Source: Micromonospora arida (GTDB taxonomy: Bacteria > Actinomycetota > Actinomycetes > Mycobacteriales > Micromonosporaceae). From it: 64,000 bases of DNA. A model generated the notes under the pieces. It ran no database searches, had not been told where the DNA came from, and saw only the letters and a list, made by a program, of their open reading frames with translations. This document shows, piece by piece, positions 8,447-18,900 of this stretch; within the stretch, counting starts at the first letter, position 1; each line of letters opens with the position of its first letter. The position numbers were made by a program, and so were the translations under genes. The DNA lies in NCBI RefSeq assembly GCF_003857035.1, contig NZ_QGSY01000159.1, positions 34,075 through 98,074 on the forward strand, in the 5' to 3' direction.

Positions 8447-8677
8447 ATGACCGATCCGTACCGCATCACCGAGGCCCCGGTCGCCGCACCGAAGAAGCCG
8501 GGCGGCCTGCTACGCCCGCTGCTGTGGCTGGTGCTCTTCATCAGCGCGGCGGCCAACGTGGTGCTGTCGACCGCGGCGGACAACCAGTGGATCAGCTCGG
8601 CGTTCGGCCTGGTGGCGGTGCTCTGCGCGGTCGCGCTGATCGTCCATCACCGCCGTAACCGCGCGCGAGAGTCGTAG
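8447..8677 (+). CDS. Small two-TM membrane protein
   Basis: This 76-residue protein starts at ATG 8447, directly after an AAGGAGG ribosome site with ideal spacing. After a short Pro-rich cytoplasmic N terminus (around residues 1-24) come two hydrophobic segments (LLRPLLWLVLFISAAANVV and SSAFGLVAVLCAVALIV) and a basic tail. It is transcribed divergently from the sensor kinase, and the 18-bp palindrome at 8342 lies between them, so it may be a member of the same regulon and perhaps a small accessory protein of the exporter. No function is known to me. Confidence 0.8.
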   Translation: MTDPYRITEAPVAAPKKPGGLLRPLLWLVLFISAAANVVLSTAADNQWISSAFGLVAVLCAVALIVHHRRNRARES

Positions 8678-8785
8678 GGGTCAGGCAGATGTCGGGCAGG
8701 GGGGTGGCGTCGGATGCGTCGGCGGGACGGCCTGACAGCAGCGGCGTTTCTCTTCTGGGCCGTGCGGCGTCCCCAGCTGACGGAC

Positions 8786-9709
8786 CTACCCGAGCAGCGC
8801 CGCCGCCGTGGCCAGGGTTGCCAGCGACAGCGTCGTGGTCACCACCACCGCCCGATTGGCCACCGCCTCGCCGACACCGTACTCCTGGCCGTAGATGAAC
8901 GTGTTCTGCGCTGTCGGCAGGCCCGCGCACACCACCACGGCGAGCAACTGCGGCGCGGACAGATGCAAGGCCAGCCCGGCCGCGTACGCGATGACGGGCT
9001 GTGCGACGAGCTTCAGCGCGGTGATCACGGCCAGTCCGGCCAGCTCGGCCGGCTCGGCCCGCGACGGCACCGTGCGGTGCAGCGACGCGCCGAGCGCGAC
9101 CAGGGCGGCCGGAACCGCGGCGCCCGACAGCAGGGTGAGCGACGCGTCGGCCGTCGACGGCAGATGCAGGCCGGCAGCCGAGCACGCGACACCGAGCAGT
9201 GACGCCAGGATCACTGGGTTGCGTACCGGCAGGGAGGCGATGCGGCGGACTCGTATCCGCCCGGCCGGGTCGCTGTGCCGGTCCAGGGCGACCAGGATCA
9301 CGGGCGTCACCACCAGCACCTGCAGCAGCACCACCTCCGCCAGGAACGACACGTTGCCGAGAACCTGCGTTGCGATCGGGATGCCGAGGTTCGCCGAGTT
9401 CACGTACCCGGCGGCCATGCCCCAGATCGGCCGTTCGCCGGCGTTGCGACCGAACAGCCAGCTCGCTCCGACCCACCCGAACCCGAGGACCACGGCCGTG
9501 CTGACCGCAAAGGCGAGCAGCGAGCGGCCGGCGAACCCGGAGAGCGGCATGCGGGACAGGGCCAGGAACAGGGCGGACGGCATCGCAAGATGGAACACGA
9601 ATCGGCCGAGCACCGACGCCACCGCCTCGCCCAGCAGGCCCCGACGGCAGGCCGCGTAGCCGACCGCGGTAAGGATCCAGATCGGTGCGAACGCCGACAC
9701 CAAGCTCAT
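8786..9709 (-). CDS. AEC (auxin efflux carrier) family transporter
   Basis: The 307-residue integral membrane protein has about ten hydrophobic segments arranged as two five-helix halves, matching the AEC/BASS fold. Recognisable family features are the N-terminal 'PIWILTAVGYAACRRGLL', the 'NSANLGIPIA' discontinuous-helix motif in the first half and 'GLPTAQNTFIYGQEYG' in the second, which form the crossing substrate site. Members export or take up organic anions such as malate or other carboxylates. There is no operon partner, so the substrate is not predictable. Confidence 0.9.
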   Translation of the reverse strand: MSLVSAFAPIWILTAVGYAACRRGLLGEAVASVLGRFVFHLAMPSALFLALSRMPLSGFAGRSLLAFAVSTAVVLGFGWVGASWLFGRNAGERPIWGMAAGYVNSANLGIPIATQVLGNVSFLAEVVLLQVLVVTPVILVALDRHSDPAGRIRVRRIASLPVRNPVILASLLGVACSAAGLHLPSTADASLTLLSGAAVPAALVALGASLHRTVPSRAEPAELAGLAVITALKLVAQPVIAYAAGLALHLSAPQLLAVVVCAGLPTAQNTFIYGQEYGVGEAVANRAVVVTTTLSLATLATAAALLG

Positions 9710-9865
9710 GCGGGCATCACCGGCGGGCGGTGATCGTTTGTTCGATGTGGCGGGGTGCGAAGGCGGAGGCCAGCCAGGTGTCGATCGGGTCGGTGCGGAC
9801 GTGTTGTCGGCATCCGGTCACCGTCCTGTCGTCGTCATTCCCGGCGGATGGTGAAGTTCCTACAC

Positions 9866-9894
9866 TTGTGAGCCAACACCACCTCCGATACATA
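9866..9894 (+). promoter_or_regulatory. Possible promoter of the SCO2525-type methyltransferase gene
   Basis: TTGTGA (9866-9871) and TACATA (9889-9894) are separated by 17 bases in an otherwise GC-rich stretch, giving a start of transcription about 60 bases before the methyltransferase ATG at 9961. The match to the vegetative consensus is partial. Confidence 0.3.
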
Positions 9895-9960
9895 ATGGGC
9901 AGTGCACTGAGCGCCGCTTCAGCGACCAATGTGATTCGCCGACCCGATGGAGGCCCGTCC

Positions 9961-10752
9961 ATGGCGTTGACCCCGGCGACTGGGGGCGGTTGCGGCGAGT
10001 CGACGCCACACTCGCCGATTCAGTCGCCGAGGCCGGTCAATTCCGACGTCGAGTGGGACAGCTTCGACCCGCAGGCTTATGTCCGGCACAACTACGCGGA
10101 TCTGCGGTCCGACGATCGGGAGATCCTCTGCCGCATCCGAGACTTCTTCGCCGAGGCGAAGCTCTCCGACGCGCGGTGCGTCGACGTGGGGTCGGGAGCG
10201 AACCTGTACCCGGCGCTGTCGCTTCTGCCGTTCGCGAAGGCCGTCGACCTGTGTGAATGGTCGACGGCGAACGTGAACTGGCTGCGCACGCAGGTCGACA
10301 GCTACGACGAGCTCTGGGACCCGTACTGGCAGGTGTGCGCGGAGCACCCGGCGTACGCGGCACTGGCGGATCCGCGCCGGCGCCTGGCGCAGGTGGGCCG
10401 GGTGGTGCGGGCCAGCGTTTTCACTCTGCCGAGGCACGCCTGGAGCGCCGGCACGATGTTCTTCGTGGCCTGCTCCATCTCGGCCGACCGGGCCGAGGCC
10501 GAGCACGCAATCGGTCGGTTTCTGGACGCGCTGCGGCCCGGGTCGCCCTTCGCCGTGACGGTCATGCTCGGGTCCCTCGGCTACAGCGTCGGTCGGCGGA
10601 TGTTCCCGGCGGTGGCACTGCAGCGCGCCGACGTGGTGGCCAGCATCGCGACGGGCGCGTACAACCTGGACGTCCACGAGGTGCGGCCCAAGCCGCCGCT
10701 GCGGGACGGGTATTTGAGCATGCTGCTGGCCACCGGCCGTACCCGCGGATAG
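9961..10752 (+). CDS. SCO2525-type SAM-dependent methyltransferase (NNMT/PNMT/TEMT-like)
   Basis: The 263-residue protein starts at ATG 9961 after a GGAGG site with 8-base spacing. A short variable N terminus leads to 'WDSFDPQAYVRHNYADL', the typical entry of the NNMT/PNMT/TEMT methyltransferase class. The S-adenosylmethionine-binding motif I follows (CVDVGSGANLYPAL), then 'VDLCEWS' with the acidic residue that contacts the cofactor ribose. A later 'TMFFVACSISAD' strand and a C-terminal 'RDGYLSMLLATG' strand complete the Rossmann fold. It is the first gene of a cluster whose products match, in order, families named after S. coelicolor SCO2525, SCO2524, SCO2523, SCO2522 and SCO2521 (recalled from memory). 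The methyl acceptor is unknown. Confidence 0.85.
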   Translation: MALTPATGGGCGESTPHSPIQSPRPVNSDVEWDSFDPQAYVRHNYADLRSDDREILCRIRDFFAEAKLSDARCVDVGSGANLYPALSLLPFAKAVDLCEWSTANVNWLRTQVDSYDELWDPYWQVCAEHPAYAALADPRRRLAQVGRVVRASVFTLPRHAWSAGTMFFVACSISADRAEAEHAIGRFLDALRPGSPFAVTVMLGSLGYSVGRRMFPAVALQRADVVASIATGAYNLDVHEVRPKPPLRDGYLSMLLATGRTRG

Positions 10753-10980
10753 CGCCGATGCGTGCGTGTGGGATGCGCCGATGTCGTGCTGTCGGCGCAG
10801 CGTGGCAGCGCGGCATTCCATCGCGCCCGATTCGCGGGAGTACCGACACGCGGCCATCGACGCCTTTCAAGTGGCACTCGACTGGCCCGCTACCATGATG
10901 CTGTACGTCATAGTGGACCATCGTGGGCACGGCAATACCAGAGGTTCCGAGTCGACGACTACAACAGACGGCGGTGGGTC

Positions 10981-12822
10981 ATGCGGATGCAGCCGCGCCA
11001 GGAGATCCTCGACATCTGGCGGGCTACGGTTCGCAGTTGCTGGGCGAACGGGGAATGGCACTGGGGCAGCCGAAGTGGTAGCAACTCGATCAGCGACGCA
11101 GAGCAACTGCTGACCCTGTTGCTCCCCGCGGCCAAGGTCCCCGTGTTGTCACTGGACGACCCGGACCGCGCCGACGAAGAGGTGATCGAGGCGCTCAGCC
11201 CGATCGGCGGTGCGATCGAGATTCCCCGCCGGCTGGTCAGCGTGATGATCGACTATTTTCGGCGGTACACCGACGACGCCGGCGCTCCGATCTTCGGCGG
11301 GGGCAGTTACCTCACCCCGCTGGAGGGCGGTCCGGAGCTCACCGACGAGCAGCGTTCCCTGGACATCGTCGACTCGTTCGCGGTGTCGGTCACACTGACG
11401 CTGGCGACGATCGGTTTCGTCAAGGTCTACCGGGGCTCCACCCAGCGGCGCGACCTGTTGGCGCATCTGGACGAACTGGAAGAGATGGCGGGCGTGCGCC
11501 TCACGGCGGCGATGGTCGGCCTGCTCCGCAGCTTCAGCACCTTCGTCTTCACCTCCACCGACGAGTACGGCACCCGTCTGTGCGACATGGTCAACCAGGA
11601 CGAGCTACCGCGCCGCGAGTTGGTGGCGGCGCTGCGCGAGCAGTTGCGGGACACGATGGCGAGCCTGCGTAGCGTGATCATCGGGTCCGGTCGGGTGACC
11701 GAGGACCTGGACAACAGCGAGATGCTGTTCGAGTGCGGTTGGTCGTGGGGGATCATTTCCGGGGCCGAGGAGGTTCCGACCACAGAGCCGATCGGCCTGC
11801 AGCGTGAGGGCTCCGCGGAGAACGCCCCCTACCTCTACTTCACCGTGATCGCGATGGACGCCATCGAGGACCTGAACTCCGAACGCACCCGGCTGCTCGG
11901 GTTGCTCAACGAGGAGCAGCAGCGGCTGTCCCGGGCGCTGCAACTGCGCTGGGAGCTCACCCGGACGTACTGGGCGACGGTGGCGACCTTCGGCAACCGA
12001 CGGCGGTGGCCCATCGAGGACATCCCCTGGCGGACGACCGACGGTGACCGGACCGACTACTACACCCTCCAGACCACGTCGCTGGCGGTGAAGGGCCTGA
12101 TCGCCGTCGGGCGCGGCGGTGACGAGGAGCTCGGGCGGATCGCCTCGGTGCTGGTGGAGCTGGCGCAGCGGGCGAGGATCACCCGACGGGCGTCGCCCGG
12201 TGAGCCGGCGCTGTTCGTGCACGCGCCAGGCAAGCGGGTGACCTTGAACGACGACACGTCAAAGCCGATCATGACGTGGAACGTGAACGAATTCTCCACG
12301 GTGCTGCTGCAGCGGGCGACCACCGTCGCCGGTCTGCTGAGCAACGCCCGACGGCGCAGTGAACTGCTCGAGCTGGCCGACGAGGTGTGGGACCACCTGC
12401 TGCTGCGGCGCATCCCGGACGGCCGGCACCAGGGGCTGTGGGACCACGCCGGTGGCGCTTTTCCTGGCCTGGCACCGAAGCCGGACGCACCCTCCTGGTA
12501 TCTGACCGAGCGGGTGGTGCAGGCTCTGGTCACCTCCGGTCAGCTGCTGTGGGAGAGGCCGTTCCCACGAGCCGGCCGGCTGGCCGACTACGCGCAGGAC
12601 CTCATCGACGAGGCCGAATACCTGTTCGACCGTGAGTTGATGCGCGGCACCTTCGACGGTGAGGCGATGCAGCGCAGCATGCGCAGCATCCGAGCCAGCC
12701 TGGGCCAGGCGCAGCTGTTGGTTGACGAGCGTCCCGGCACGGCGGCTGCTCTGGCGAACACTCTCCTGTTGCTGCTCAACGACGTCGCCACCGGGCAGCA
12801 GAAGGCCAGCGAGGGGATCTGA
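10981..12822 (+). CDS. SCO2524 family protein, function unknown
   Basis: The product has about 613 residues from ATG 10981 (a second ATG follows two codons later). The open frame extends further upstream but there it has no coding character. It is predicted to be largely helical and soluble, with no signal peptide or clear membrane segment. It begins 'PRQEILDIWRATVRSCW' and has several long amphipathic helices, e.g. 'EEQQRLSRALQLRWELTRTY'. The stop codon abuts the ATG of the P-loop protein (TGAATG), showing operon organisation and translational coupling. I place it in the SCO2524 family from gene order and general resemblance; no enzyme motif was recognised. Confidence 0.8.
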   Translation: MRMQPRQEILDIWRATVRSCWANGEWHWGSRSGSNSISDAEQLLTLLLPAAKVPVLSLDDPDRADEEVIEALSPIGGAIEIPRRLVSVMIDYFRRYTDDAGAPIFGGGSYLTPLEGGPELTDEQRSLDIVDSFAVSVTLTLATIGFVKVYRGSTQRRDLLAHLDELEEMAGVRLTAAMVGLLRSFSTFVFTSTDEYGTRLCDMVNQDELPRRELVAALREQLRDTMASLRSVIIGSGRVTEDLDNSEMLFECGWSWGIISGAEEVPTTEPIGLQREGSAENAPYLYFTVIAMDAIEDLNSERTRLLGLLNEEQQRLSRALQLRWELTRTYWATVATFGNRRRWPIEDIPWRTTDGDRTDYYTLQTTSLAVKGLIAVGRGGDEELGRIASVLVELAQRARITRRASPGEPALFVHAPGKRVTLNDDTSKPIMTWNVNEFSTVLLQRATTVAGLLSNARRRSELLELADEVWDHLLLRRIPDGRHQGLWDHAGGAFPGLAPKPDAPSWYLTERVVQALVTSGQLLWERPFPRAGRLADYAQDLIDEAEYLFDRELMRGTFDGEAMQRSMRSIRASLGQAQLLVDERPGTAAALANTLLLLLNDVATGQQKASEGI

Positions 12823-13752
12823 ATGCTGGTCTTCGTCACGTCGCACAAGGGCGGCACCGGGCGGTCGGTGACCGCGGCGAACATCGCCTACCGCAGCGCG
12901 TTGTCCGGTCGCCCCACCTGCTACCTGGATTACGACTTCGGCTCGCCGACCGCCGGCATCACGTTCCAGATTCCGCAGGCCGTCAACGGCGTCGAGGGCG
13001 CCGGTCCCAACGGTGGCGGCCTGCACCGATATTTGCGCGGGGAGATCCCGTCTCCGGAGCAGTTGGACGTGTGGGGCACCTCCGAACGTGCCAGCCTGCG
13101 TCAGAGGCCCATCGGGTCCGGTTCGCTGGTGCTCCTGCCGGGGCAACGCAACGGCAGCGAGTTCGGTTTCACCAACGACATCGCCAAGCGCTGCGCCGAG
13201 CTCTTCCTCCGGCTGGAGGAGGAGTTCGACCTGACCCTGGTGGACCTCAGCGCCGGCCGGTCGTACGCCAGTCAGATCGCGCTGGCCGCCACCGCGACCT
13301 CGACCCTGCGCAAGGTCGCCGTGCGCTGGTTGGTCTTCCACCGATGGACTCCGCAGCACGTCACCGCAGCGGCGGACCTGGCCTTCGAGGCGGGTGGGAT
13401 CGTGGCGATGGGCAAGGAGTACGGCCACGAGCCGGACAGGCTACGGGAGTCGCTGCGCTTCATCCGTACGGCGGTGATCGACTCACGTGGCCCGGAGGTC
13501 GGCCACCTCGGCCTCGCCCAGCAGGCCTTCCTGCGCAAGTGCGACGCGGAGCTGTCGGAGCTGGCCCGACGGCGAGGTGTCGGGCGTACGACGCTGCTCG
13601 GCATGGTGCCGCTGGATCCTCTGCTGCAGTGGCGGGAGCAGCTGATCTCCGATCACGACGTGCAATCCAAGATTGCCAACGTCAAAACGGTGGACGCCTT
13701 CGTTGACCTGACCGAGAAGCTTTTCGACGAGACGGCATGGGACACCGCGTGA
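12823..13752 (+). CDS. SCO2523 family variant P-loop (ParA/MinD-like) protein
   Basis: The 309-residue protein starts with a ParA/MinD-type deviant Walker A region, SHKGGTGRS (residues 7-15). The signature lysine Lys9 is present, but the second, phosphate-binding lysine is replaced by Arg14. The later 'CYLDYDFGSPTAG' strand corresponds to the Walker A' region and 'FDLTLVDLSAGRS' to Walker B. The 'LVFHRWTPQH' and 'TLLGMVPLDPLLQWRE' stretches match the usual positions of adenine-contacting segments. It may bind a nucleotide with altered hydrolysis. In ParA-like systems such proteins form dimers on membranes or DNA; that role here is inference. It starts immediately after the SCO2524 stop. Confidence 0.88.
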   Translation: MLVFVTSHKGGTGRSVTAANIAYRSALSGRPTCYLDYDFGSPTAGITFQIPQAVNGVEGAGPNGGGLHRYLRGEIPSPEQLDVWGTSERASLRQRPIGSGSLVLLPGQRNGSEFGFTNDIAKRCAELFLRLEEEFDLTLVDLSAGRSYASQIALAATATSTLRKVAVRWLVFHRWTPQHVTAAADLAFEAGGIVAMGKEYGHEPDRLRESLRFIRTAVIDSRGPEVGHLGLAQQAFLRKCDAELSELARRRGVGRTTLLGMVPLDPLLQWREQLISDHDVQSKIANVKTVDAFVDLTEKLFDETAWDTA

Positions 13753-13787
13753 TCGGCATGGATGTCAGGTTCCAGGAGGCAGCTGCG

Positions 13788-14714
13788 GTGCGTCGTACAG
13801 AGAGCGTGGCGTACTCGCACCTGTCCGTGGAGCTCGGGCACTTCTACGCGGAGGACTTCGGCGACGGGTGTGAGGAGCTGAGGCGCAAGTTCGAGCGGAT
13901 CGCGGACTGGTCGGCCGCGATCCCGGCTCTGGCCCGACGAGGGCTGCCCGCACACCGGGAGCCCCGGATCAGCACCTGCTTCATGTTGGACGACTACTTC
14001 CACCGCTTCGGTACCCCCCGCGAGGTGATCCCGCAGGTGCAGAGCGCCGCGGCGGAGCACGGCCTGATCTTGGACTACGTGGCCCGAGAGTCCAGCTTCG
14101 CCCGGCACGACGGTGCCGAGCTGGCCCGGTTGGTGGTCGACACACTGGTGGTGGAGCCCCCTCGGCACACCACCGGGAGTCGTCCACCGTTGAGCGAGTC
14201 GGGTTGGCTGTCCAACGGTAAGCGGTCCCCCGGGCACGTCGACGCGCCGGCGATGACCCTGCCGCGTCCGTGGTCTCCGCCTTTGCAGTCCGGCGATCCC
14301 CGGCACTCCATCTTCGTCGACATCGAGCTCTGGTCCGACGAGCCGGACACCCGGGTGTGGGCCTGCGCCCTGCTCGCCTCGGTCTGGCAGATGACCCGAC
14401 TCGGCGTGCTACGGCATCGGGGCGAGACGATGACGCAGCCGTGTCGGCTCGCCGGCGAGCTGCCGACGGACTGGGACGAACTGCCGGCGGTCGTCCAGCT
14501 GAACCCGGCGGCCGCGCCGTTCTGCGCGTATCGCACGCTGACCCTGATGGGCACCCAGTACCTGCCGGTGGAGCTGGCCGTACGGACAATCCTCGGCCAG
14601 GTGGCGGTGCCGCCGGCGGTCGCGCAGCAGGTCGCCAAACGGGCCGGCGGCGAGGGTCTGCACCTGCCCAGCGAACTGGTCGACCGGCTGAGCTACGTGT
14701 TCATCAGTGACTGA
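13788..14714 (+). CDS. SCO2522 family protein, function unknown
   Basis: I start this gene at GTG 13788 because AGGAGG (13774-13779) precedes it at 8 bases. An ATG at 13737, overlapping the P-loop gene, would add 17 residues but has no ribosome site. The 308-residue product begins 'RRTESVAYSHLSVELGHFY' and has no signal peptide or membrane segment. Clear features are 'RISTCFMLDDYFHRF' and a C-terminal helical region. Gene order identifies it as the SCO2522 member of the cluster. Its stop is only six bases from the stop of the convergent SCO2521 gene. No catalytic motif was recognised. Confidence 0.82.
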   Translation: MRRTESVAYSHLSVELGHFYAEDFGDGCEELRRKFERIADWSAAIPALARRGLPAHREPRISTCFMLDDYFHRFGTPREVIPQVQSAAAEHGLILDYVARESSFARHDGAELARLVVDTLVVEPPRHTTGSRPPLSESGWLSNGKRSPGHVDAPAMTLPRPWSPPLQSGDPRHSIFVDIELWSDEPDTRVWACALLASVWQMTRLGVLRHRGETMTQPCRLAGELPTDWDELPAVVQLNPAAAPFCAYRTLTLMGTQYLPVELAVRTILGQVAVPPAVAQQVAKRAGGEGLHLPSELVDRLSYVFISD

Positions 14715-14720
14715 GCGTGT

Positions 14721-15677
14721 TCAGCGTCGGCACGGCTCGTCAACGGCAACCCGCCCGGCCAGGTCGCGCAGCAGAGCCATGTTGCTCACGCTGATCTGAT
14801 CCCGGATCCAGTTGACCGACGAGTTCCACTGACGGCTGAACCCGGGTACCTGCTCCAACTGGTCCCAGATCGGCCGCAGCCGCGGGTGCACCCGCGCGCC
14901 GGGCAGCCACAGGTGCAGCAGGTGCTCCAGCACCGGCCGCAGCCGCTCGACGTGCTCCTGCCCGGAGGCCGATCGGGTGACCACGGACTCCACCAGCGAG
15001 GACAGCATGGTCAGCAGCCAGTCGTGCAACGCGAGATCTTCGCAGAGCCCGGCCACGGCGGCCGGCACGTCCTGCGGGTCGAGCACGAGTTCGACCGTAC
15101 GCAGGGTGGGCGAGTCCACGGTGACCACCGCCGAGACGTCCCGGTTCGGACGCTCGGCGGCCTGCGCGGTCCAGCGCAGCCGTGTGCGGGCGGTGCGCAG
15201 TGGCGGGCGCCGGTCCAGCAGGTCGGACATCTGCACGCCGTCGAGCACCCTGCCGGTGATCGCCTCCAGGTTCAGCACGTCGGCGTTGTTGCCGTGCAGG
15301 AAGCCCGCGCCCAGGTCGGCGACGTCGAGCTTGCCGACCGTCTCCAGGACGCCGGGGTTGGCCAGATAGTGCGACCACGGCTGGCGGCGCTCGCCGGCGA
15401 CGACGTGGATGACCGAGGAGGCCTGCACGATCCGGCCGCCGGTGATGATGGCCCGGGTGACGACGGCCCCCACCCCACGTAACTGGCGCTGTCTGGCGCT
15501 CGGGAGCCAGCAGTCGACACCGGTGCGGACATCGGGTGACACCGCGTACAGCGATGGACGCCGAGAGGTCAGCACGGCCTCGCCCTCGATCAGGCTGAGT
15601 ACTTCGGCGCTCTGCTCCTGGGCCAGCGCCGTGCTGTGCTGCAGAAGGCTGGTGTGCACCTCACCGACCGTGAGCAT
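14721..15677 (-). CDS. SCO2521 family protein, function unknown
   Basis: The 318-residue protein starts at ATG 15677 with a GGAGGAA ribosome site. It opens 'MLTVGEVHTSLLQHSTALA', which resembles the start of SCO2521-type proteins, and shows a first half rich in beta strands with a reference to a small domain around 'YAVSPDVRTGVDCWLPSA', then a helical second half. No membrane segment is seen. It is convergent with the SCO2522 gene, completing the five-gene set, and its promoter lies in the 296-base region shared with the DUF4062-NACHT gene. Confidence 0.8.
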   Translation of the reverse strand: MLTVGEVHTSLLQHSTALAQEQSAEVLSLIEGEAVLTSRRPSLYAVSPDVRTGVDCWLPSARQRQLRGVGAVVTRAIITGGRIVQASSVIHVVAGERRQPWSHYLANPGVLETVGKLDVADLGAGFLHGNNADVLNLEAITGRVLDGVQMSDLLDRRPPLRTARTRLRWTAQAAERPNRDVSAVVTVDSPTLRTVELVLDPQDVPAAVAGLCEDLALHDWLLTMLSSLVESVVTRSASGQEHVERLRPVLEHLLHLWLPGARVHPRLRPIWDQLEQVPGFSRQWNSSVNWIRDQISVSNMALLRDLAGRVAVDEPCRR

Positions 15678-15973
15678 GGCTTCCTCCGCAACGCTGCCAC
15701 CGATCCGCGCTCATCCTGCGGAATGCGGCTCATGCTGATTGACGTACACACCTCGCGACCGGCACTGACACGGATCCGCGTCGGACAACCGAAACTCCAC
15801 GAGTACGAGATTCGACCGCCGGATCCGTATCTGTTGATGGCCATCATAAGCCCGGGGTCGGCGGGAATCCCATGCACGGCCGGCGTTCGGAGTGTTCGCG
15901 GGTCGGACGGACGTGACAACTGCTGATATTTTCAATGGTGCGGTCGCCAGCCACCCCCTGGAGTTTGCCGTTC

Positions 15974-18900
15974 ATGAAGGTCTACATTTCGGCCACACAA
16001 AAGGACCTGCTGGAATACCGCGCTGCCGTGCACGCCGTGGCTCGCCGTCTGGAGATCGACGACGTGGCCATGGAGGCGTACGGCGCCGACATCCGGCCGC
16101 CGCTGGAACGCTGCCTCGCCGACGTGCGCCGGTGCGACCTCTACGTGGGGCTTTTCGCCTGGCGTTACGGGTTCCGGCCGCCCGGCCAGGAGTCCTCCAT
16201 CACCGAGTTGGAATACCGGGAGGCGCTCGCGGCGGGAAAGCCCTGCCTGGTCTTCCTGCTCGCGGAGGACACGCCCTGGCCGGTCGACATGATCGACCGG
16301 GATGCCGACTGGCAGCAGATCGTCGCGTTGCGTCGTGAGCTCAAGGAGCGCCACCTCTGCGCCTTCTTCTCCGGCGTGGACGACCTCACCGCCAAGGTGA
16401 CCGCCGCACTGGCCGACGTACGCAGTGGCAGGTCCCCGGCGCGCGAGCCCGCCGACCCGGACACCCACCTGCCGACGGCCGTTCGCAACCAGTACTACAA
16501 GCAGTTGTCGCTGAGATACCAGGCCGTCTCGGTGGACGCGGTCTCACCGCGCCCCACCATCGGCTACCTCACCGTCGGGCTGCCCAAGGTGTTCGTGGAG
16601 CCCCGCGTCCACGAGGACGCGCGACCGGAGATGCCGCTGGCGTGGTGGCGTTGGGCCGGGTCCACGCCGGGCGACGACGTCGGCGGGCTGCCCGGGGTGG
16701 TCAACCCGGAGGAGGTGGAGCGGCTCTGGGAGGAGTACGCGGCCAAGGACGAGTTGTCGTTGTTCGACGTGGTGTCCGACCCGGGCCGGCGCACGATCGT
16801 GCTGCTCGGCGACCCCGGTTCCGGCAAGTCCGCAGCCGCGCGGTACCTGGCGCTGACGCTGGCCGAGGTCTGCGTCGAGCCTCGACTGAGTGCGCTGGAC
16901 CGGTACCTACCCGTCCTGATCGAGCTGCGCTCCTACGCCACCCATCACGGGGACGGCAGGTGCGACGGCTTGCTCGACTACGTCGGCCACCGCCACCAGC
17001 AAGGGCTGGCCGGTATCGACCAGAACGTGCTGGAGGCGTACCTGCGCCAGGGCGGCCAGGCGCTGTTCCTGTTCGACGGCCTGGACGAGGTGTTCGACCC
17101 GGCGCAGCGGGAAGAGGTGGCCGCGCAGATCGCCACGTTCGCCAACGAGTACCCGGGGGTGCTGACCGTGGTCACTTCGCGGGCGGCCGGCTACCAGCGG
17201 CACACCTTTGCCAACGCAGGCTTCGACCACTTCACGCTGGAGGATCTCGACGACGAGCAGATCGCGAGGTTTCTCGGCAACTGGTACCGCTATGTGATGC
17301 CCACGCCGGCTGCGGAGGCAGAGCGGCAGCGGCGGCAGATCCTTGACGTGGTGGGCAGTTCTCGAGCGATGCGCGAGATCGCCGGCAACCCCCTGCTGCT
17401 GATGCTCATGGCGATCGTCGGCCGGGGTCACCCGCTGCCCCGCAACCGACGCCGGCTCTACGCGCACGTGACCGACGTACTGATCTCCGAGTGGGATGTG
17501 ACCAAGCAACTGCGCGAGAGCCACGGCGACGTGCCGTCGCTGGACCTGCAGGCGAAGCGTCGGCTGCTGCGTCACCTGGCGTATTGGATGCAGTTCCGCG
17601 AGTCCGGCCCCGCCGGAAACTACATTGAATCCGACGAACTGGCGCGCATCTTCCGGGACCACCTCGTCGCGTTCTACGGTTTTGAGAATGAGCGGGCGCT
17701 CGCCATGGCCTACTCGATGATCGACAAATTGCGGCAGCGCAGCTTCATCCTGGAACGTTACGGACTGCGACTGTTCGGGTTCGTGCACCGCGCGTTCCTG
17801 GAGTTCTTCTGTGCCGAAGAGATCGTGGACAGATGCGAGCACGATCCGACCTGGGGCCTCGATCGTCTGCGTTCGCTGTTTCGCGAGCACTGGGCCGATC
17901 CGTCGTGGCGGGAGGTGCTTCGACTGGTCGCCAGCGCCCTGCCCGCCCAGATCGCCAACGAACTGGTCACCCTGCTCGCCACCGAGGCCACTCAACCGTG
18001 GCCGCCGCTGAACCTGACCGGCCCGCCGTGGAACCTGGTGCTGGCGGCGCAGTGCGTGGCCGAGGCGCCGCAGCCCGCCGAACTGGCCGGCGCGGGCGGC
18101 GCCGTGCTGCGCCAGGTCGTGCGTCTCATCGAGCATGGCATCTCCGCCGACGACCCGAACCTGGTGGATCTCACCGAGCAGGAGCTGCTGTCCTCGATCC
18201 GGGCGCTCGGCCCCAGTTGGCCCGGCCGGGAGATCTTCCTGCACTGGTACCGCCGCCGCGGGGTCCGGACCAGTTGGCGATCCGGCTCTCCCTTCGCCAC
18301 CCGGATCGCGGCGGTGCTGTCCACCGCCGAGGAGCAGATGGAGGACCTGCTCGTCCGGGAGCTGGGGCAGGGCCGCGAGCGGCAGGCCCACCTCACCCTG
18401 GTCGCCGGGCTGGCCGAGGCCGCCGGCCGCCTCGAGGCCACCGGCGGCAGCAGTCGCCGATGCCGGGACGTCCTGCTCGCCCAGGCGCAGGCCGAGGTCT
18501 CCACCGCGGTGCGGCAGGCCGCCGTCCGCGCACTGGTCGCCCACTTCGGCGCCGACCTCGACCTTGTGGACCTGCTTCGCAACCTCGCCAACTCTCCCGA
18601 TCTCGCAGTGCGGGCGCTGGCCGTGCAGGCCCTCGGCACCCGGCCCGAACTCTCCGACGACGTCCGTCAGGTATTGGCCAGGGCCACCGGGGACACCGCC
18701 GTCGCGGTGCGGCGAGCCGCCGCCGGAGTGCTCACCGCGCGTTGCGCCGACCTGCCGGACGCACCCGAGACGATGCAGCGACTGCTGGCCACCGACACCG
18801 ACCCCGGTGTGGTGCAGTGCGTGCTGAAGGGTCTGCTGGTTCTGCCGGAGTACGCCGAGACCGCACGAACCACGGCGTTGCAGCGGGTCACCGGCGATTC

